Below, one piece after another: positions 39,639 to 48,176 of a stretch of DNA of 64,000 nucleotides. Numbering within the stretch: position 1 is the stretch's first letter; each line of letters starts with the position of its first letter. Origin of the DNA: Actinomycetota bacterium (lineage in GTDB: Bacteria; Actinomycetota; Geothermincolia; Geothermincolales; RBG-13-55-18). The notes below the pieces were generated by a model that worked only from the letters and a program-made list of their open reading frames with translations, was not told the origin of the DNA and ran no database searches. The position numbers and the translations under genes were made by a program. The stretch covers positions 62,001 through 126,000 of the forward strand of contig JAQVFR010000001.1 of NCBI GenBank assembly GCA_028697145.1, in the 5' to 3' direction.

Positions 39639-41318
39639 TCAGCGCCTGGAAATCTCCTTTTTACCCAGCATGGAGCGTGCGTGCTTGCGGGCGGTGTCCT
39701 CACTTCCTCCCAGCATGCGCGCCAGTTCGTCCACGCGCCCCCCGCCCTCGAGCAGCTCCACCCTGGTCGCGATGCCGTCGGGGGTTTCCATCTTGCTTAC
39801 GGACATGTGTATGTCCGCGTACGCCGCCACCTGGGGAAGATGGGTAACGGCGAAGACCTGGTGGTAGCCGGAGACGCTCGCGAGCTTCTCGGCAAGGATA
39901 TCGGCCGTGCTGCCGCCGATGCCCGCGTCTACCTCGTCGAAGACCAGTGTGGGGACGTCGTCCGCGCGCGCCAGTGAGAGCTTCAGCGCCAGCATTATGC
40001 GCGACAGCTCGCCTCCGGACGCTATGCGCGCCATGGGCTGATATGGCAACCCCTTGCCGGGCGACACCCGGAATTCGACCCCGTCCCTTCCGCGCTCGTC
40101 GCAATCCCCGCCATCGCTCATCTCGACGCTGAAGCGCATCCCTGCCATGTTCAGCTCGGAAAGTTCGCGGTTGGCGTCCCTGGCCAGCTTGCGGGCCAGT
40201 TCTTTTCGCGACGCCGAAAGCCTGGCAGCCATCTTCTCCATCCCGCTCCGCCTGGCCGCTTCCTCTTTCTGCAGCTCCTCTCTTTTCGTGTCCAGGTACT
40301 CGAGCTCAGAGAGGCGCTGACGTGAGCGTTCGAGGTGTTCCAGGATGAGGGAGGTGTCGCGTCCGTACTTGCGGGCCAGCTCCGAGAGCACGCGCAGTCT
40401 CAACTCGACCTCCTCGAGGTGGCCGGGCTCGAACTCGAGGCCCTCCGCATAGGCGCGCAGCTCGTGAGCGAGGTCCGCCAGCTGTTCCTGGGCTTCCCGC
40501 AACCTCGTCGTCCACGCCATGATCTCCTCGTCAAGGGAGGAGGCCCGTTCCAGCGCGGCCTCGGCCGATCCCACGCGATCCATGGCGCCCTCCCCCTCCG
40601 CCTCTCCCGCGATCAGGGCATGGGCCTCGCGCACGGCATTGAAGAGCTCCTCGCGGTTCTGCATGCGCTTGCGTTCCTTGAGCAGCTCCTCCAGCTCCCC
40701 TTCGCGCGGTCCCGCCGTCTCGATCTCCGCGGTCTGAAAGCGCAGGAGGTCGATTTCCCTCAGCCTTTCCGACTCGTCCATCGACGCTCTTTCCAGCATG
40801 CCGCGGGCGTCCCGCCATCGCGCATAGGCCTCCCGGTACGAACGGAGAAGGTCGTGGTGTTCCTTTGTGCCACTCGCATCGAGGTAGGCGAGGTGGCTTG
40901 CGGTGCGCAGAAGACGCTGGTGATCATGCTGTCCGTGTATGTCCACCAGGCGTTCACCCAGGCGCGCCAGGGTGGCCACCGTGCATATGGTCCCGTTCAC
41001 GTAGCACCTGCTCTTGCCGTCGGGCGTTATCACCCGCCTCAGGACGAGCGAGTCCCCGCCAGCGGGCTCTATTCCCTCCTCCGCCGCCGCCTCCAGCGCC
41101 TGCGGAGGCGCCTCGAAATCCGCTTCGAGCTCGAGCCTGCGCGCGCCGGCGCGCACGAGGCCGCTGTCTCCCCTGCCGCCGAGCAGGAGCCCGAGGGCCT
41201 CCACGAGCACGGTCTTACCGGCACCCGTCTCGCCCGAAAGGACGTTGAGACCGTGCCCGAACTCGAGGCTCGCCTCCTCGATGAGCGCCAGGTTGCGTAC
41301 GTGAAGCTCTCTCAGCAT
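39639..41318 (-). CDS. recN: DNA repair protein RecN
   Basis: A 559-residue SMC-like ATPase for double-strand break repair. It has an N-terminal Walker A (LSGETGAGKTVLVEAL), a long central coiled coil (about residues 150-350), an ABC signature (RIASGGELSRIMLALK) and Walker B (TLVFDEVDAGIGG). Length and order match bacterial RecN. It is last in the xseB-dxs-tlyA-nadK-recN series, a recurrent order in Gram-positive genomes. Confidence 0.96.
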   Translation of the reverse strand: MLRELHVRNLALIEEASLEFGHGLNVLSGETGAGKTVLVEALGLLLGGRGDSGLVRAGARRLELEADFEAPPQALEAAAEEGIEPAGGDSLVLRRVITPDGKSRCYVNGTICTVATLARLGERLVDIHGQHDHQRLLRTASHLAYLDASGTKEHHDLLRSYREAYARWRDARGMLERASMDESERLREIDLLRFQTAEIETAGPREGELEELLKERKRMQNREELFNAVREAHALIAGEAEGEGAMDRVGSAEAALERASSLDEEIMAWTTRLREAQEQLADLAHELRAYAEGLEFEPGHLEEVELRLRVLSELARKYGRDTSLILEHLERSRQRLSELEYLDTKREELQKEEAARRSGMEKMAARLSASRKELARKLARDANRELSELNMAGMRFSVEMSDGGDCDERGRDGVEFRVSPGKGLPYQPMARIASGGELSRIMLALKLSLARADDVPTLVFDEVDAGIGGSTADILAEKLASVSGYHQVFAVTHLPQVAAYADIHMSVSKMETPDGIATRVELLEGGGRVDELARMLGGSEDTARKHARSMLGKKEISRR

Positions 41319-41349
41319 CTCCGACCTCGCCGCACCTAGGGTACCTCCC

Positions 41350-42222
41350 CTACTTCCCGCTGCCCGGAAAGTCGAATTTGTCGCGCAAGAGGTTGTAGAA
41401 GGAGTAGCCCTCGAGCTTGACGATCTTCAAGCACCGCTCAGCCCTGCGGATGAGGATCCTCCCCCCGCGCGGCAGCTCTATCTCCTCCCTGCCGTCCAGG
41501 GACAGGGCGGGCAGCACCTCCTCCCTCTCCAGCAGCACCTCTATGGTGCTGTCGGGGGAGATGATCACCGAGCGGTCCATGAGGGAGTGGCTACATATGG
41601 GCGTGAGTATAATACATTCCAGCGAGGGGTCTACTATGGGGCCACCGGCGGAGAGCGAATAGGCGGTGGAGCCCGTCGGCGTTGAGAAGATAACGCCGTC
41701 TCCGGCATAGAAGTGGAAGTAGCGCCCGCATATATCCACTTCCAGCCGTATCATCCTCTGCAGTTCCCTCTTGCCCACGGCTATCTCGTTCAGGGCATAA
41801 TGTGCTTCGCCGGAGTCCTCCCCGCCGAGGGTACACTGCAACAGCATGCGCTCCTGCACGAAGAAGCGGCCCTGCAGTATCTCCTCGAGGCCTGGATACA
41901 TGTGCTCAGATTCCATGGCGGTGAGGAACCCTTTCCTGCCGAGATTGACGCCCACCACGGGCGCTTCCGACTCGTATGCGGCCGCGGCCGCCCTGAGCAT
42001 GGATCCGTCGCCCCCGAGCGAGACCACCAGGTCCAGGCCCGCGATGAAATCCGCCCGGTCCGATCCCCGCTCGGATCGCCCCATGGCCTGCGCGTCCTCC
42101 CGCAGGACCTTTACCCTGATCCCCCTTTGTTCGAGCCACTCCAGCAGTTGGCCGGCTACGGCCAGTGACTGTTCCTTGCGGGCATGGGGCATGAGCCCGA
42201 CCGTCTTTATCCCGCCGGCCAT
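41350..42222 (-). CDS. nadK: NAD kinase
   Basis: A 290-residue enzyme phosphorylating NAD to NADP. It carries the GGDGSML motif near residue 70, the ALNEIAVGK region with the NE motif and the diagnostic FSTPTGSTAYSLSAGGPIV loop. Start is ATG 42222, with GGAGG four bases upstream; the track's 24 extra residues are glycine/arginine shadow. It overlaps the tlyA end by 16 bases. Confidence 0.95.
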   Translation of the reverse strand: MAGGIKTVGLMPHARKEQSLAVAGQLLEWLEQRGIRVKVLREDAQAMGRSERGSDRADFIAGLDLVVSLGGDGSMLRAAAAAYESEAPVVGVNLGRKGFLTAMESEHMYPGLEEILQGRFFVQERMLLQCTLGGEDSGEAHYALNEIAVGKRELQRMIRLEVDICGRYFHFYAGDGVIFSTPTGSTAYSLSAGGPIVDPSLECIILTPICSHSLMDRSVIISPDSTIEVLLEREEVLPALSLDGREEIELPRGGRILIRRAERCLKIVKLEGYSFYNLLRDKFDFPGSGK

Positions 42223-43004
42223 GCTTCCTCCAACGCCATCCTCACTCTCGCATCCAGGTCGACCGCCTCCGCCGGTTCGCCCTTCCTCCACCACGCGAAG
42301 AACTCTATATTCCCGTCCGCCCCCGCGAGGGGCGAGGGCGCCACCTCCCTCAGGATAAAACCCTGGCGGGCGGCCGCCGCGAGCACGTCTTCGAGCACTT
42401 CGCGGTGCACCGCGGGGTCGCGGACCACGCCCTTCCTGCCCACCTTGCCCTTTCCGGCCTCGAACTGGGGCTTCACCAGCGCCACCAGGTCTCCCCCGTG
42501 CCGCAGCACTCCGTGGAGGGCCGCGAAGACCAGTCGCAGGGAGATGAAGGAGAGGTCCGCTACGATGATGTCGGGCGTATAGGGCAGGTCCCTCTCTCCC
42601 AAAAAACGGACGTTATAGCCCTCCATGACCGTGACCCGTTCATCCCTCCTCAGGTCCCAGTGGAGCTGGCCGCGCCCCACGTCGAGGCATATGACGCGCG
42701 ATACGCCCCTCTTCAGGAGGCAGTGCGTGAAACCGCCCGTAGAAGCGCCGGCGTCCATCGCGCTGAGCCCCGAGACGTCGATCCCCCAGCGCTCCAGCAC
42801 GCCATCGAGTTTATCACCGCCCCGTGACACGAAAAGCGCCTTGCTCCTCACTATGACCCTATCGCCGGGAACGAGCCGGTAGCCCGCCTTGAGCGCGCGG
42901 CCTTTGCCCTCGATCTCTACCTCGCCCGCCATCACCGCCAGGCGGGCGCGCTCACGGGAAGGGTAATGTCCCTCCTCGACGAGCCACTGGTCGAGCCTTT
43001 TCAT
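42207..43004 (-). CDS. tlyA: rRNA 2'-O-methyltransferase / hemolysin-like TlyA
   Basis: A 265-residue TlyA-family protein. An N-terminal S4 domain (RLDQWLVEEGHYPSRERARLAVMAGEV) precedes an FtsJ-like SAM-dependent methyltransferase (SAMDAGASTGGFTHCLL, ICLDVGRGQLHW). In mycobacteria TlyA methylates 16S and 23S rRNA cytidines and determines capreomycin sensitivity. The ATG overlaps the dxs stop (ATGA). Confidence 0.93.
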   Translation of the reverse strand: MKRLDQWLVEEGHYPSRERARLAVMAGEVEIEGKGRALKAGYRLVPGDRVIVRSKALFVSRGGDKLDGVLERWGIDVSGLSAMDAGASTGGFTHCLLKRGVSRVICLDVGRGQLHWDLRRDERVTVMEGYNVRFLGERDLPYTPDIIVADLSFISLRLVFAALHGVLRHGGDLVALVKPQFEAGKGKVGRKGVVRDPAVHREVLEDVLAAAARQGFILREVAPSPLAGADGNIEFFAWWRKGEPAEAVDLDARVRMALEEAWPAG

Positions 43005-44893
43005 CTTCCCCCGGGGTCATCATGCAGCGCGCGCTCTATCTCTCGCGCCACGGAGTCCGCGTCAATCCCCTCTATTCGGAAGAGCTCCGGCACCTTGCCG
43101 TGTCCCACGAAACGGTCCGGCAATCCGAAACTCAGCAGCCGGCAGGAGGAGCCGAGCTTGTGCAGCAGCGCCGCCACCGCCTCTCCAAACCCTCCCATGA
43201 GGGCGTTCTCCTCGATAGTCACCACGACGCGGCATCTCTGCGCGAGCGCCGCTATGGTCACCTCGTCCAGCGGTTTGACGAAGCGGGCGTTTACCACGCC
43301 GGCCTTCAATCCCCTGCCCTCGAGGATCGCGGCGGCCCCCAGCGCCACGTCGACCATCCTCCCCACCGCCAGCATGTAGACTACGTCACCTTCCTTGAGC
43401 GTCTCGGCTCTCCCCGGTTCGATCCTCCTCGGCTCGTCAGCGACCTCTCGCGAGCTGCCGAGGCCCCGGGGGTAGCGGATGGCCACCGGCCCCTCCATCT
43501 CCAGGGCGGCCCAGAGCATGTCCCGCAGCTCCTCCTGGTCCTTGGGGGCCATCAGCGTCATGTTCGGCATCATGCGCAGATAACTCAGGTCAAATGCGCC
43601 GTGATGGGTTGGACCGTCCTCGCCCACCAGCCCCGCGCGGTCCAGCGTGAAGATTACGGGGAGGTTCTGCAGGCACACCTCCTGGATCATCTGGTCCACA
43701 GCCCTCTGCAGGAAGGTGGAATAGATGGAAACCACGGGCCGGAATCCCCCCAGGGCCATGCCCGCGGCAAGGGCCACCGCGTGCTGCTCCGCTATGCCCA
43801 CGTCGAAAAAGCGGCGCGGGAACAGCCTGGCGAAATCGTCGAGCCCCGTTCCGAGCTTCATGGCCGCGGTTATGGCGACGAGCCGCGGTTCGGATCTGGC
43901 CATCTCGCAGAGGACCCTGCCGAAGGTGGCGGTAAAGGATGGTGACTCCGGTTTCTGGAGCGATTTTCCGGTCTCCAGGTCGAAGGGGCCTATGCCGTGG
44001 AAGAGGTCGGGGTCTCTCTCCGCCGGCGCATAACCCCTCCCCTTTCTCGTCAAAACGTGCAGCAGGATGGGCCCTTCGGTCAGCTTCGCCAGAGCCAGGT
44101 CCCTCTCCACCGCCTGGATATCATGCCCGTCCACGATCCCCACGTACTGCAGCCCCAGCTCCTCGAAGATGAACTCGGGGATGAGAAAGTTCTTCAAACG
44201 CTCCTTGAAGGAATGGATGATGCGATCGGTGGGCGCTCCCAGGAAAGGCACGCTCTCGATGATCTCCTTCACCTCGTCCTTGACGCGCATATAGCGCGGG
44301 TTCAGGCGCAGCTGTGTGAGGTAGGAGGACATCGCGCCCACGTTGCGCGAGATAGACATGCCGTTGTCGTTTAGGACGATGATGAGATTCCTTCCGAGAT
44401 GGCCTACCTGGTTGAGTGCCTCGAAGGCCATGCCGCCCGTGAGGGCACCGTCCCCCACCACCGCCACTACGTGGAAGTCCTCTCCCTCCAGGTCGCGCGC
44501 GATCGCCATTCCCAGCCCCAGGCTGATCGAAGTGCTGGAGTGGCCGGGGTTATTGGGATCGTGGGGGCTTTCCTCGCGTCGAGGGAAGCCGCTGCAGCCA
44601 TCGCTGCAGCGTAAGTGGATGAACTCCTGCTTTCTGCCGGTGAGCAGCTTGTGGGCGTATGCCTGGTGCCCGACGTCCCACACGATGCGGTCCCTGGGGC
44701 TGTCAAAAACCCGGTGCAGGGCAATGGTCAGCTCCACCACGCCCAGGCTCGATGCGAGGTGTCCCCCGCATCTCGCGGTCGTCTCTACGATAACGCGGCG
44801 CAGCTCCCCGGCGAGGACGGCCAGTTCCTCGTAGTCGAGTTCCCTCAGGTCGGCTGGACCGGTGATCGCGTCCAGGAGGGGCGTGTCGCTCAT
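43001..44893 (-). CDS. dxs: 1-Deoxy-D-xylulose-5-phosphate synthase
   Basis: A 630-residue thiamine diphosphate enzyme, first step of the MEP isoprenoid pathway, joining pyruvate and glyceraldehyde 3-phosphate. It has the HLASSLGVVELTIALH start, the TPP-binding VVGDGALTGGMAFEALN...VLNDN motif and the transketolase-like central domain (DVGIAEQHAVALAAGMA). Full length for the family. Its ATG overlaps the XseB-like stop. Confidence 0.97.
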   Translation of the reverse strand: MSDTPLLDAITGPADLRELDYEELAVLAGELRRVIVETTARCGGHLASSLGVVELTIALHRVFDSPRDRIVWDVGHQAYAHKLLTGRKQEFIHLRCSDGCSGFPRREESPHDPNNPGHSSTSISLGLGMAIARDLEGEDFHVVAVVGDGALTGGMAFEALNQVGHLGRNLIIVLNDNGMSISRNVGAMSSYLTQLRLNPRYMRVKDEVKEIIESVPFLGAPTDRIIHSFKERLKNFLIPEFIFEELGLQYVGIVDGHDIQAVERDLALAKLTEGPILLHVLTRKGRGYAPAERDPDLFHGIGPFDLETGKSLQKPESPSFTATFGRVLCEMARSEPRLVAITAAMKLGTGLDDFARLFPRRFFDVGIAEQHAVALAAGMALGGFRPVVSIYSTFLQRAVDQMIQEVCLQNLPVIFTLDRAGLVGEDGPTHHGAFDLSYLRMMPNMTLMAPKDQEELRDMLWAALEMEGPVAIRYPRGLGSSREVADEPRRIEPGRAETLKEGDVVYMLAVGRMVDVALGAAAILEGRGLKAGVVNARFVKPLDEVTIAALAQRCRVVVTIEENALMGGFGEAVAALLHKLGSSCRLLSFGLPDRFVGHGKVPELFRIEGIDADSVAREIERALHDDPGGR

Positions 44894-45054
44894 GAGCCGG
44901 CTTCCTCGAGCTGCCCCCCGATACGCTCGGTTTCCGCGACCGCTTCCTCGAGTACCTCCAGGGCCTCCTCGGGCTCGAGGTCCCCCTGCAGCTTCTTTAA
45001 TTTTTCGCGAACACCGTCGAGCGCTCTCTCGAGGTCTTTTTCGTCCTGCGGCAA
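44890..45054 (-). CDS. xseB: Exonuclease VII small subunit-like protein
   Basis: A 54-residue ORF absent from the ORF track. It reads LPQDEKDLERALDGVREKL, then KKLQGDLEPEEALEVLEEAV and a short tail ending GGQLEEAGS, which matches the XseB pattern of two acidic helices around a 'GDLxxEEAL' turn. XseB partners XseA in exonuclease VII. The TTG start has AGGAGG nine bases upstream, and the stop overlaps the dxs ATG (TCATGA). XseA is not adjacent, unlike the usual arrangement. Moderately confident in the gene, less in the name. Confidence 0.7.
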   Translation of the reverse strand: MPQDEKDLERALDGVREKLKKLQGDLEPEEALEVLEEAVAETERIGGQLEEAGS

Positions 45055-45470
45055 GTTCTTCAGCCTCCTAAAACCCTGGCCTGCCCCCGGGGCGGCTCAA
45101 CCGCGTTCGCGCACGGTCGGCTAAGGGGGATTACGGTATCTCGTCGCGCACTTGCTTCCCCGAGATTCTCGCTAATGACGCCACCTTCAGCGGCCCCCGG
45201 GTCTCCGCCTGGGCATGGAGCGCGTAGCGAAGCAAGCGTTTGTCCTGCCACTTTTCCGTTGCGCTCCCTCTCTCCGTCCATTATATCCGGATTCTATCCG
45301 ACGACTTCGATATGCCGCAAGGGGTGCGAGACCCATGCAGGTAGCAGGTATGTTCGCGTTGAAGTATTGTATGATATTCACGGCAGCCGGCCGCCGCTGG
45401 CGGACGGCTGGATTTTTCGATGTCCTCGTGGGGCTGAGAGCCCGATAAAGATTCAGAGGTTGGAACCGTC
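45055..45470. other. 416-bp divergent intergenic region
   Basis: The region separates the minus-strand xseB-dxs operon from the plus-strand M28 gene. Apart from the terminator-like hairpin at 45384-45417 I find no RNA family, tRNA or convincing ORF. A TATGAT at 45370-45375 could be a -10 for the M28 leader, but no good -35 accompanies it. A GGGCT-GAG-AGCCC mini-hairpin sits at 45431-45443. Confidence 0.45.
45384..45417 (+). terminator. Terminator-like hairpin in the M28 gene leader
   Basis: CAGCCG/CGGCTG flanks an inner CCGCC/GGCGG stem with a GCT loop and one G-A mismatch, followed by GATTTTT. It lies 54 bases before the M28 start, in the same direction, so read-through would be needed to express that gene from an upstream promoter. 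Confidence 0.65.
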
Positions 45471-46718
45471 TTGGAAGGTAGCGAGAACATCCTGCACCAT
45501 ACCGTGGGAGGCAGCGAGGGCTCCAGGGGCGGCAGGCAGAGGGAGAGGGGCATCGCCTGGCCCGCGCGCCATCTCGCGAGAGAGATCGGTCCCCGCGCGC
45601 CCGGAAGCAACGGGGAGAGGTCGGCGGCACGTTTCGTCGAGAAGGAGGTGCGCTCCCTGGGCCTCGAGCCCGAGGTGCAAAGCTTTCGCGCTCCCACGAC
45701 CACCGCATGGAGCGAGTTGCTCGTGCATGCCATACCCCTCCTGGGGGTGGCGGTCTTCCCCCTCAACAGCCACGCCTCGTTCGTCCTGGTTTTTCCGGGG
45801 TTCCTTTTTTTCCTCCTCGAGTACTACGGGCGCAGTCCCTTTATCTGGATGCAGGCGCACCGGCGCTCGGAGAACGTGATATCCAGGCTGAAACCCGCCC
45901 GCGAGGAGCGCAGGAAGCTGGTGGTGATCGCCCACTTGGATACCCCGCGTACCGCCTTTTACCGGGGCCCCGCTTTCCTGTGGATGATCCGCAGCGCCTT
46001 TCTCCTCGATTTCGCCTGCATGGCGGCGTTGTTCATGCTTTCCGCGGTGGCATACGCGGGCTTCCTCCTCAGCATGGAGAGCGAGACCCTCGATTTCATA
46101 TGGTATGTGAGCCTGATTATTTCCATCGTGCCCGCCCTTGCCTTCATCGCCCTGCTGGCTAAAGCCCTCGGATCCTCGACCCCGGGGGGCAACGACAACG
46201 CCTCCGGGGTCGCCGTGCTCCTGGAGCTGGTGCGGACGTACCACCGCCGCCAGCCGCTCTTCACCGAGCTGTGGCTGGTATGGACGGGCGGCGCGGACGC
46301 AAGCGGAGCCGGGGTGAAGAGACTGCTGCGCCGTTACCGCCGCGAGCTCAGGGGGGCTTATTTCGTCGTCATGGACGGGGTCGGACGCGGATTCCCCGTG
46401 TGCTACAGGCGCGAGGGGCGGCTGGTACCGTTTCGCGCCAACCGCAGGTTGATCGGCGTCGTCAAGTCCGTAAACGATACCCATGCCCATTACGGCGCCG
46501 GTTTCAGGAGGAACAACCTCTACCTCGGCGAGGGTTTCCAGTTGATCTCGCGGGGACGCAGGGCGATCACCGTGAGTTCGCGTGATGAATCGCGCTACCC
46601 CCGCTACTGGAGGTGCGTCCGGGATGACTACGACAACATCGACGTCCGCTCCCTGAGACTCTCACTCGACCTCATGATCGCCTTTATCGACAGTATCGAC
46701 CGCGGCGGTCTCAAGTGA
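45471..46718 (+). CDS. Membrane-embedded M28-type peptidase-like protein
   Basis: A 415-residue protein resembling M28 zinc aminopeptidases. The first metal ligand is in VVIAHLDTPRTAF near residue 153, NDNASGVAVLLELV near 238 carries the bridging Asp, and a later LVWTGGADASGAGVKRLL replaces the usual EE motif. Two hydrophobic segments near residues 85-115 and two near 170-225 interrupt the catalytic fold, so it is membrane-bound. Loss of the canonical glutamate pair makes activity uncertain. The start is TTG, with only a modest ribosome site. Confidence 0.72.
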   Translation: MEGSENILHHTVGGSEGSRGGRQRERGIAWPARHLAREIGPRAPGSNGERSAARFVEKEVRSLGLEPEVQSFRAPTTTAWSELLVHAIPLLGVAVFPLNSHASFVLVFPGFLFFLLEYYGRSPFIWMQAHRRSENVISRLKPAREERRKLVVIAHLDTPRTAFYRGPAFLWMIRSAFLLDFACMAALFMLSAVAYAGFLLSMESETLDFIWYVSLIISIVPALAFIALLAKALGSSTPGGNDNASGVAVLLELVRTYHRRQPLFTELWLVWTGGADASGAGVKRLLRRYRRELRGAYFVVMDGVGRGFPVCYRREGRLVPFRANRRLIGVVKSVNDTHAHYGAGFRRNNLYLGEGFQLISRGRRAITVSSRDESRYPRYWRCVRDDYDNIDVRSLRLSLDLMIAFIDSIDRGGLK

Positions 46719-46734
46719 CGCCTCACTCCAGCCG

Positions 46735-47193
46735 CTAGGCGCTGTCCCCCTTCCTGCGGCTACTTCTCCGGCTGCGGGCGTTGCGCCCTGGCGCGGTCTT
46801 TCCGCCCCACCAGGACGCGATGAAAAACACCGCCAGCATCACCGCGACCGAGCCGATGCGTGACCATACAGCCCCAGAGGGAGCAATCCCGCTGAGCGTC
46901 GACCATTCGCCGCCTGATGACGCCGCGAACACCGCTCCGAGGATCAGCGCTACCAGCAGGTAGCAGGCGAACGATTCCATTCCCCGCCAGATGGGATGGT
47001 AACGGCCTCTCCTGCTCCACAGGAACGGGGGGGCCGCGCAGAGAAGGAGATAACAGAAGAGGACCGCGGTCAAGGCGAGGGTGTCGGTTAATCCCAGTAG
47101 CTGGTTGTCGAGCACGTTTGTCACGTAATCGAACACGAGAAAGCGGTAGAGGGTGAGCAGCACGGCGAAATAGGCGATGGTCCAACCCCACAT
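46735..47193 (-). CDS. Small multi-pass membrane protein, unknown
   Basis: A 152-residue protein with four predicted transmembrane helices (near residues 2-20, 35-57, 73-90 and 112-128) and a short basic C-terminal tail (RNARSRRSSRRKGD). No family is recognised. It ends 16 bases from the convergent M28-like gene and follows the YjbQ gene by 93 bases on the same strand. The ribosome site is weak, so the start is uncertain. Confidence 0.6.
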   Translation of the reverse strand: MWGWTIAYFAVLLTLYRFLVFDYVTNVLDNQLLGLTDTLALTAVLFCYLLLCAAPPFLWSRRGRYHPIWRGMESFACYLLVALILGAVFAASSGGEWSTLSGIAPSGAVWSRIGSVAVMLAVFFIASWWGGKTAPGRNARSRRSSRRKGDSA

Positions 47194-47286
47194 GGGAACG
47201 GCCGAGAGGCGGCCTCTCCAGCCGCTCGGTTTGCGCCCCCCCCGGTCCGCAACAGCCTGGTTCCGGGTTATGTCCTGACTCCTTTG

Positions 47287-47706
47287 CTATTCCCCCATTA
47301 TCTGGAGGATCAATACCCGCTTGCGCGGACGACTGTCGAAATCGACGAAAGCGATCTGCTGCCGGGATCCGAGGTCGAGAAGCCCGTCCCTGAAAGGGAC
47401 GCTGAGCGAAGGTCCCACGAGAGCCGCCAGCGCGCCGCGGCGCCCGTTGCCGCCATGCCGTGAGAGCCCGACCCGGCGGGAGGCCATCTCGGACGCCCAC
47501 CGCTCGAAGGCTTTCTCGAGATCGCGCTCCAGGTCCGGTTCCATCTCCAGCGTCATAACTCCGCCGTTAGATCCGGGAACGAACACGGTCAACATGCCGT
47601 CGTTGAAGGGGGAGCCGGAAAGCTCTTCCTGTATCTGTCGCGTGATGTCGATGATTTCCGAGTCCTCATGAATATAGAGTTCCAGGGTCGTGGTGTGAAG
47701 CGGCAA
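47287..47706 (-). CDS. YjbQ/UPF0047 family protein
   Basis: A 139-residue protein of the widespread YjbQ (UPF0047) family. Features are the N-terminal TTTLELYIHEDSEIIDIT, the FVPGSNGGVMTLEMEPDLERDL core and the C-terminal SRQQIAFVDFDSRPRKRVLILQIMG. The family has been linked to weak thiamine phosphate synthase activity, but its true role is unsettled. The canonical 'HTTA' glycine/histidine segment appears as GSNGG, a deviation. TTG start with GGGGAG at seven bases. Confidence 0.85.
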   Translation of the reverse strand: MPLHTTTLELYIHEDSEIIDITRQIQEELSGSPFNDGMLTVFVPGSNGGVMTLEMEPDLERDLEKAFERWASEMASRRVGLSRHGGNGRRGALAALVGPSLSVPFRDGLLDLGSRQQIAFVDFDSRPRKRVLILQIMGE

Positions 47707-47733
47707 GCGGTGCTCCCCTTTCTTGCTTAGATG

Positions 47734-48165
47734 TCAGATGCGATAGACGTCTTCCTCGCGCATGACCGTGTATCCGCCGTCCCGCAGGGCGCGGATCGCC
47801 TCGTCAAGCTGCTCCACCCTGAACACGACAATGGCGCTTTCCCCGCTCTTCTCGACGAAACAGTACAGGTACTCGATGTTGACGTTGGCGTCGTAGAGCG
47901 GGGCCAGGACCTTGAACAGGCCGCCCGGCACGTCGGGCACCTCTACCGCGATGACCTCGGTCTCGCTCACCGTAAAGCCGCCCTCGGACATCACCCGCAT
48001 GGCCTTCCCGGGATCGTTGACTATGAGCCTGAGCACGCCGTAATCGGCCGTCTCGGCTATGGAGAGCGCCCGGATGTTGACTTCCTCCTCCGCCAACCTC
48101 TTGCACACCTCGTAAAGGCGGCCTTTCTTGTTCTCGAGGAATACGGAAACCTGTCGTACCTTCAC
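47734..48165 (-). CDS. Double-ACT-domain protein
   Basis: A 143-residue protein made of two tandem ACT domains (VSVFLENKKGRLYEVCKRL and VIAVEVPDVPGGLFKVLAPL), which usually bind amino acids. In many anaerobes this gene accompanies phenylacetate-CoA ligase, as here, where it begins 11 bases after the paaK stop with AGGAGG in the gap. It may tune aryl-acid metabolism to aromatic amino acid supply; that is inference. Confidence 0.88.
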   Translation of the reverse strand: MKVRQVSVFLENKKGRLYEVCKRLAEEEVNIRALSIAETADYGVLRLIVNDPGKAMRVMSEGGFTVSETEVIAVEVPDVPGGLFKVLAPLYDANVNIEYLYCFVEKSGESAIVVFRVEQLDEAIRALRDGGYTVMREEDVYRI

Positions 48166-48176
48166 CCTGCGACCTC

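Noticed and set aside
45431-45443. GGGCTGAGAGCCC looked like the CTGAGA element of a TPP riboswitch
   Set aside because: The matching ACCTGATCTGGATAATGCCAGCG-type arm is absent and the downstream gene is not thiamine-related.
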